Part shown: positions 1 to 2,999 of the stretch, one piece after another
Numbering within the stretch: the stretch's first letter is position 1
Layout of the letters: every line of letters begins with the position of its first letter
Assembly (NCBI GenBank): GCA_025450375.1
Contig: JANWHO010000353.1
Location: forward strand, 1-5,204
Direction of reading: 5' to 3'
DNA length: 5,204 nt
Source: Chloroflexota bacterium
Lineage (GTDB): Bacteria; Chloroflexota; UBA5177; JANWHV01
Notes under the pieces: generated by a model
The model's input: only the letters and a program-made list of their open reading frames with translations
The model's database searches: none
What the model was told of the DNA's origin: nothing
Program-made: the position numbers and the translations under genes

Positions 1-291
1 CAGCATACGCAGGGCATCGTCCGGATCGCGGGGCTTGGCCAGGATCTCGCCATCGAGGTCCACCAGGGTGTCGGCGCTGACCACCAGAGAGTCCGGATGG
101 CGGGCCGCCACCGCGCGGGCCTTGGCCGCCGCGAGAGCGCGCACCAATTCGGGGATGGTCAGACCGGGAATCGGTGATTCATCGACCGCGCTGGGGTCGA
201 CCTGGAACGGGATACCCAGGTGCCCCAACAACTCACGACGGCGGGGGGAACTGGAGGCCAGAATCAGAGGAGGCGAGGTGGGAGGCATCAT
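1..291 (-). CDS. maf: Maf-family nucleoside triphosphate pyrophosphatase, N-terminal half (truncated by window edge)
   Basis: Reading the minus strand from 291 gives 97 codons open to the window edge. Residues 12-22 read ASSSPRRRELL, the N-terminal signature of the Maf/HAM1-like fold. V36-D37-E38 follows. Residues 73-87 read ADTLVDLDGEILAKP, matching the family's ADT-V...D-G-x-I-L-x-K-P block, in which the Asp (here D74) and the Lys (K86) are active-site positions. Maf proteins are cytoplasmic enzymes of about 190-200 residues that hydrolyse non-canonical or modified NTPs (dTTP/UTP or m7GTP type) to the monophosphate and pyrophosphate, and they have been linked to septum-formation control. 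Roughly the C-terminal half is missing because the gene runs off the left edge. Two ATGs stand in tandem at 291-289 and 288-286, and either could be the start. No strong Shine-Dalgarno is visible, only an A-rich AAGAAA. The gene diverges from the Fe-S scaffold gene. Substrate subtype cannot be decided from this half. Confidence 0.93.
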   Translation of the reverse strand, partial: MMPPTSPPLILASSSPRRRELLGHLGIPFQVDPSAVDESPIPGLTIPELVRALAAAKARAVAARHPDSLVVSADTLVDLDGEILAKPRDPDDALRML

Positions 292-304
292 TTTCTTAAA
301 AGCC

Positions 305-321
305 TCGGCCCGGCGGGCCAA
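305..321 (-). promoter_or_regulatory. Short terminator-like hairpin in the maf leader
   Basis: In the minus-strand transcript, UUGGCCC and GGGCCGA can pair around a GCC loop. This is a 7-bp stem including one U-G wobble (plus-strand arms 315-321 and 305-311). It is followed by GGC and a run of four U (complement of 298-301), then the maf start codons. The stem is short and the U tract weak, so a genuine intrinsic terminator is uncertain. The loop-distal arm overlaps the larger inverted repeat at 316-360, so the two structures cannot form together. Confidence 0.3.
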
Positions 322-360
322 CCGCGGCAGGGTGAAAATTTACCGCGGGTTTCCTTGGCC
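316..360. repeat. Bulged inverted repeat upstream of maf
   Basis: GGCCAA (316-321) pairs with TTGGCC (355-360), and CCGCGG (322-327) pairs with CCGCGG (343-348). This gives 12 bp in two blocks, with a 6-nt bulge (349-354) on one side and a 15-nt AT-rich loop (328-342). It lies in the likely 5' leader of maf. It could be an RNA hairpin or a protein-binding dyad; the sequence alone does not decide. Confidence 0.4.
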
Positions 361-391
361 TACCGGGCCATGTGCTCTTCCGTGCAGGCGC

Positions 392-397
392 ATTGTA
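392..397 (-). promoter_or_regulatory. Candidate -10 element for maf
   Basis: The minus strand reads TACAAT here, one mismatch from TATAAT, about 100 bases upstream of the maf start. No good -35 box is present at 16-18 bp (the region reads roughly TTCCCT), so this is a weak call. If real, the transcript would carry a leader of about 95 nt containing both inverted repeats described at 305-360. Confidence 0.25.
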
Positions 398-422
398 GCA
401 TTAGGGCACCCCTGAAGGGAAA

Positions 423-428
423 TAGAAT
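423..428 (+). promoter_or_regulatory. Candidate -10 element for the Fe-S scaffold gene
   Basis: TAGAAT matches TATAAT at five of six positions and lies in the most AT-rich part of the divergent region. The -35 side is poor (TTAGGG at 401-406 with a 16-bp spacer). It overlaps the upstream part of the candidate maf promoter. If used, the mRNA would begin close to the hairpin at 438-459 and have a leader of nearly 190 nt. Confidence 0.2.
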
Positions 429-437
429 TGTGCATGA

Positions 438-459
438 CAGGCGAGATATTTCGCGCCTG
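438..459. repeat. Hairpin-forming inverted repeat, possible operator
   Basis: CAGGCGAGA and TCGCGCCTG are complementary over nine positions with one A-G mismatch, separated by the 4-nt loop TATT. No T tract follows, so it does not look like an intrinsic terminator. Its place just downstream of the plus-strand -10 candidate would suit an operator or a 5'-end mRNA hairpin. The function is not determined. Confidence 0.4.
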
Positions 460-580
460 CGTCAAGAAACTTGTACACATCCGGCTCAGGGATGGGGCAC
501 CCTCTCAAAAGGGCATCTCCGCTTTTGGTACATTGGAACGAGAAGAATTGGCGCCGATGGCGTCCCACCCGAACCCGGCG

Positions 581-601
581 CTCCGACGCCGCGGCGCGGA
601 G
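581..601. repeat. GC-rich near-palindrome just upstream of the scaffold gene's RBS
   Basis: CTCCG-A-CGCCG is followed by its complement CGGCG-CGGAG. The arms match over 10 positions with one bulged A and no spacer. It ends 8 bases before the Shine-Dalgarno at 609, so in RNA or DNA it could affect initiation. In a GC-rich genome such dyads also arise by chance. Confidence 0.35.
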
Positions 602-608
602 AGCATTC

Positions 609-614
609 GGAGGT
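609..614 (+). promoter_or_regulatory. Shine-Dalgarno of the Fe-S scaffold gene
   Basis: GGAGGT lies 6 bases before the ATG at 621. This strong site fixes the start at 621. The same frame is open further upstream to a TTG at 471, but that extension gives an Arg/Trp-rich, unfamily-like peptide. Confidence 0.8.
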
Positions 615-620
615 GTGGGC

Positions 621-1025
621 ATGGACCGCGAGGAGTACGTCGAGAACCTGTTGGACTACTATGAGAACCCGAGGAACCGGGGGCCGCTCCCCGACGCCCA
701 AATCCACGCCTCTGGGGGGAATCCCGGCTGTGGTGACCTGGTCACCATGTATGCCCATGTGGACGACGACGGGCGGCTGAACGAGGTGAGCTTCGAGGGT
801 GAAGGCTGCACGATCAGCCAGGCCGCCGCCTCCATGCTGACCGCGATGGCCCAGGGGAAGACCCTGGCCGAGGTGGGGGAGATGACCTACGAGGAGCTGA
901 TCGACGAGTTGGGACGCGAAGTGGTGTCGGTTCGCCCCCGTTGCGCCACCCTTGGCCTCTCTATTCTCAAGAACGCGACTCGCGATTACGTTGCCGCCCA
1001 ACCCGGCGCCTCCTCACGCGGATAG
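621..1025 (+). CDS. Fe-S cluster assembly scaffold protein (SufU/IscU/NifU-N family)
   Basis: The 134-residue product belongs to the family that receives sulfur from a cysteine desulfurase and builds or transfers Fe-S clusters in the cytoplasm. Key residues are visible: C37 and D39 in NPGCGD, C63 in GEGCTISQAAASM, and C108 in RPRCATLGL. The GEGC-T/S-ISQA-ASM and R-x-x-CATL wording is SufU-like, and the residue before the third Cys is Arg where IscU has His. However, C63 and C108 are only 45 residues apart, close to IscU (43 in E. coli) and without the roughly 20-residue insertion typical of Firmicutes SufU. I therefore give no gene symbol. The start is set by GGAGGT at 609-614. There is no desulfurase or sufBCD partner in the window. 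The gene converges on proC with 4 bp between the stops. Family assignment is firm; the SufU or IscU label is not. Confidence 0.93.
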   Translation: MDREEYVENLLDYYENPRNRGPLPDAQIHASGGNPGCGDLVTMYAHVDDDGRLNEVSFEGEGCTISQAAASMLTAMAQGKTLAEVGEMTYEELIDELGREVVSVRPRCATLGLSILKNATRDYVAAQPGASSRG

Positions 1026-1029
1026 CCGC

Positions 1030-1848
1030 TCAATGCGTCTCGCCTTCCACCTTCCCCAGGGTCTGGGCCCGGTGGTAGGCGGCCAGCACCGCCTCGGCCA
1101 TGGTTGAGCGGAGGCCGCCCTTTTCCAGGTGATAGAGCGCCTGCGCCGCCGTGCCGCCGGGCGAAGTCACCGCGTTCTTCAGCGCGGCGGGGTGGCGATT
1201 GGTTTCCTGGGCCAGCCGAGCGGCGCCCAGGACGGTCTGGGTGACCAACTCCTCGGCCATGTACCGTGGGAGGCCGATTTGCACCCCGGCATCGGTCATG
1301 GCCTCCATCAGCAGGAACAGATAGGCGGGTCCACAGCCGCTGATGCTGGTGGCCATGTTCAGGAATGACTCGTTGGATACCTGCATCTGGCGCCCCAGAG
1401 CGGCGAAGATGGCCTGTGTCTCGGCGATCTGGCTCTCCTGGACGGCGGGGCTGGCCACCCAGACGGTCATCCCCTCACCCACCAGGCAGGGAGTATTGGG
1501 CATGGCCCGCACCACGGCCGGGTTCCCGGAACCATGCTCCAGGGTAGCCATGGTGATCCCGGCGGCGATCGAGACCAGGGCCTGTCCTGTCAGGAGGACG
1601 GCACGCAATTCGGGCAAGACAGTGGAGACCGTCTGCGGCTTGACCCCGAGGATGACCGTGGAGGCGCCCCTGGCTGCCTCCGCGTTGTCGCGCACGGTCC
1701 GGATACCGTACTCATATTGGAGGAACGCGCGCCGCTCCTCGCGGGGGGCGCTGGCCACCAACTCCTCCGGCCCACAGAGCTGTTTTCCGAGCAGTCCCTT
1801 GATAATCGCTTCCGCCATGGTGCCGGCGCCGACGATGCCGATGCGCAT
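1030..1848 (-). CDS. proC: Pyrroline-5-carboxylate reductase
   Basis: The complete 272-residue protein has the usual ProC length. It catalyses the last step of proline synthesis, NAD(P)H-dependent reduction of 1-pyrroline-5-carboxylate to proline, in the cytoplasm. The N-terminal Rossmann motif is GIVGAGTMAEA (G7-A8-G9 with M11-A12). MPNTP is at residues 116-120, SGCGPAY at 170-176, and the C-terminal P5CR signature (TSPGGTAAQ followed by LEKGGLRSTMAEA) at about 228-253. The usual GGTT of the signature reads GGTA here, a mild change. The start ATG is 3 bp after the stop of the CapA-like gene. A weak AAGAAGGG Shine-Dalgarno sits in the last codons of that gene, so translational coupling or co-transcription is likely. 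The stop faces the scaffold gene's stop across 4 bp, leaving no room for a separate terminator. Confidence 0.97.
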   Translation of the reverse strand: MRIGIVGAGTMAEAIIKGLLGKQLCGPEELVASAPREERRAFLQYEYGIRTVRDNAEAARGASTVILGVKPQTVSTVLPELRAVLLTGQALVSIAAGITMATLEHGSGNPAVVRAMPNTPCLVGEGMTVWVASPAVQESQIAETQAIFAALGRQMQVSNESFLNMATSISGCGPAYLFLLMEAMTDAGVQIGLPRYMAEELVTQTVLGAARLAQETNRHPAALKNAVTSPGGTAAQALYHLEKGGLRSTMAEAVLAAYHRAQTLGKVEGETH

Positions 1849-1851
1849 ACT

Positions 1852-2940
1852 TTAATAACCCTTCTTGATCTGGAGCGATGCCTCCCGCATGCGGGCGAGA
1901 ATGGGCGCCTCCTCCACGGTGGAAAGAAAGTGCGGCTGCGCGTAGTTGTCGATTTGCACCGGCTGAAAACGCACGGAGATCAGGTGCTTGCCGTAGAAGG
2001 TATAGGTTGCCACGACACCCTGGCGGGTCTCGATCGACCACATCTGATCGAAGACAAAGTTGCCGTTGGCATAGGCAATGAACTTGCCCTGATACAGATC
2101 GATGCCCTGAACCCAGTGCGGGTGGTTGCCAACCACCACGTCGGCGCCGGCCGTCACCGCCAGGTGGGCGATCATCCTCGGATCCTGGTCGGCAATGCCG
2201 GGCGCGGTAAGCGGGATCGAGGTATACTCGCGCCCCCAGTGGAAAGAGACCACCACGACATCGGCTCGCTTCCGCGCCGCGTGTATCTCCGTGCTCATCT
2301 CGGGAATGTCGACGAGTTGCCCAACCCCATTAAAACCGAGGAAGGCAAACGTCACGCCTTTGACCGTCGCATACACGGTATGCCCGAAACCATCCCAGGC
2401 GATCTTCGCGTCGGTAAGATGTTGCTCGGTCTCCTGAATGCCGGCGACCCCATAGTTGCCGATGTGGTTGTTCGGCAGATTTGCTATGTCGACGCCCGCA
2501 AGCTTGAGGCCCACCACGACGCGTGGGTCACCGCAGAAGCTCATGCCGGAATTGGTTACCGTGCAGCCATTGATCAGCGGGGATTCCAGGTTAATCAGGG
2601 TGAGGTCGGCCGCGCGCGTGAACTTATACGTCTTGAGAAACGGATAGGTGTAGTCATTCCGGATGAACATTTCGTAGTTTACGGAGCGGGCTGGGATCAC
2701 GTCGCCCGTGGCGATCAACGTGATCATCCTGTGCTTGTCCAGCTTCGGGAATGAAGGTGGACGTGGCGCGAACACGCTGGAAATAGAGATGGGCGCCAAC
2801 ACTGAAATGCTGGCAGTTCCGCCCCGCGAAGCCATGCCAGAGGCTTCACCAAGCCAGCCGCCCACGCCGCGAGGCGCACTGGCCACATGGAACTGGAGAA
2901 GAAGAAACAGCACCACGAAGGAGATCGCTACTCGACGCAT
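1852..2940 (-). CDS. Secreted CapA/PGA_cap-family protein (calcineurin-like metallophosphoesterase fold)
   Basis: The 362-residue protein starts with a signal peptide: RR at 2-3, a hydrophobic stretch over about residues 4-16, and a plausible AxA-type cleavage near HVASA-P (18-23). A Gly/Ser/Pro-rich linker runs to about residue 70, followed by the PGA_cap domain. Motifs in order are IATGDV (D80), NLESP (117-121, E119), LPNNHIGNYG (N157-N158-H159), SFHWG (H234), GNHPH (H273, H275) and NGNFVFDQ (292-299). These are the expected metal-ligand blocks. NNHIGN has Asn where many relatives have Asp (NNHxxD), a known type of variation. Family members include CapA of poly-gamma-glutamate capsule synthesis, but many act on unknown substrates, and no capB, capC or pgsE is visible here. 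An AAAGGG Shine-Dalgarno (2948-2953) lies 7 bases before the ATG. proC follows after 3 bp. The family call is strong; the poly-gamma-glutamate role is inference. Confidence 0.9.
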   Translation of the reverse strand: MRRVAISFVVLFLLLQFHVASAPRGVGGWLGEASGMASRGGTASISVLAPISISSVFAPRPPSFPKLDKHRMITLIATGDVIPARSVNYEMFIRNDYTYPFLKTYKFTRAADLTLINLESPLINGCTVTNSGMSFCGDPRVVVGLKLAGVDIANLPNNHIGNYGVAGIQETEQHLTDAKIAWDGFGHTVYATVKGVTFAFLGFNGVGQLVDIPEMSTEIHAARKRADVVVVSFHWGREYTSIPLTAPGIADQDPRMIAHLAVTAGADVVVGNHPHWVQGIDLYQGKFIAYANGNFVFDQMWSIETRQGVVATYTFYGKHLISVRFQPVQIDNYAQPHFLSTVEEAPILARMREASLQIKKGY

Positions 2941-2999
2941 GGGCTTTCCCTTTCAGTTCACGGCCGCCGGCCTCTTCGCGAGAAATAACCGGCGACCCA
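2941..2999 (-). other. Short spacer between the beta-helix gene and the CapA-like gene, with RBS
   Basis: These 59 bp hold the Shine-Dalgarno AAAGGG (complement of 2948-2953) for the gene at 2940. A small GGCC-GGC-GGCC dyad is present, but no T tract follows it and no convincing -10/-35 pair is visible. Read-through from the upstream gene is therefore possible. Confidence 0.5.

Larger units (their letters stand above)
292..620. other. Divergent intergenic region between maf and the Fe-S scaffold gene
   Basis: This 329-bp stretch separates the two divergent starts. Open frames crossing it have no recognisable protein content and mostly run on from shadows of the flanking genes. It holds a weak promoter candidate in each direction, a bulged inverted repeat at 316-360, a short hairpin at 305-321, a hairpin at 438-459, a small CAAG-AAA-CTTG repeat at 463-473, and a GC-rich near-palindrome at 581-601. 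I see no tRNA or known riboswitch. The central part (about 390-480) is noticeably more AT-rich than the flanks, as expected for a control region. Confidence 0.7.

Noticed and set aside
471..620. Upstream in-frame extension of the Fe-S scaffold gene to a TTG
   Set aside because: The added 50 residues are unlike any scaffold N-terminus, while GGAGGT is correctly placed before the ATG at 621.
220..780. Plus-strand open frame crossing from maf through the intergenic region into the scaffold gene
   Set aside because: It overlaps the scaffold gene in another frame and is antisense to maf. The composition is Arg/Pro/Thr-rich without family features.
1534..2754. Long plus-strand open frame (406 codons) antisense to proC and the CapA-like gene
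   Set aside because: It lies wholly opposite two well-supported genes, shows no recognisable motif, and is explained by few stop codons on the complement of GC-rich coding DNA.
2941..2999. Terminator after the beta-helix gene
   Set aside because: Only a short GGCC dyad is present and no T tract follows on the transcribed strand.
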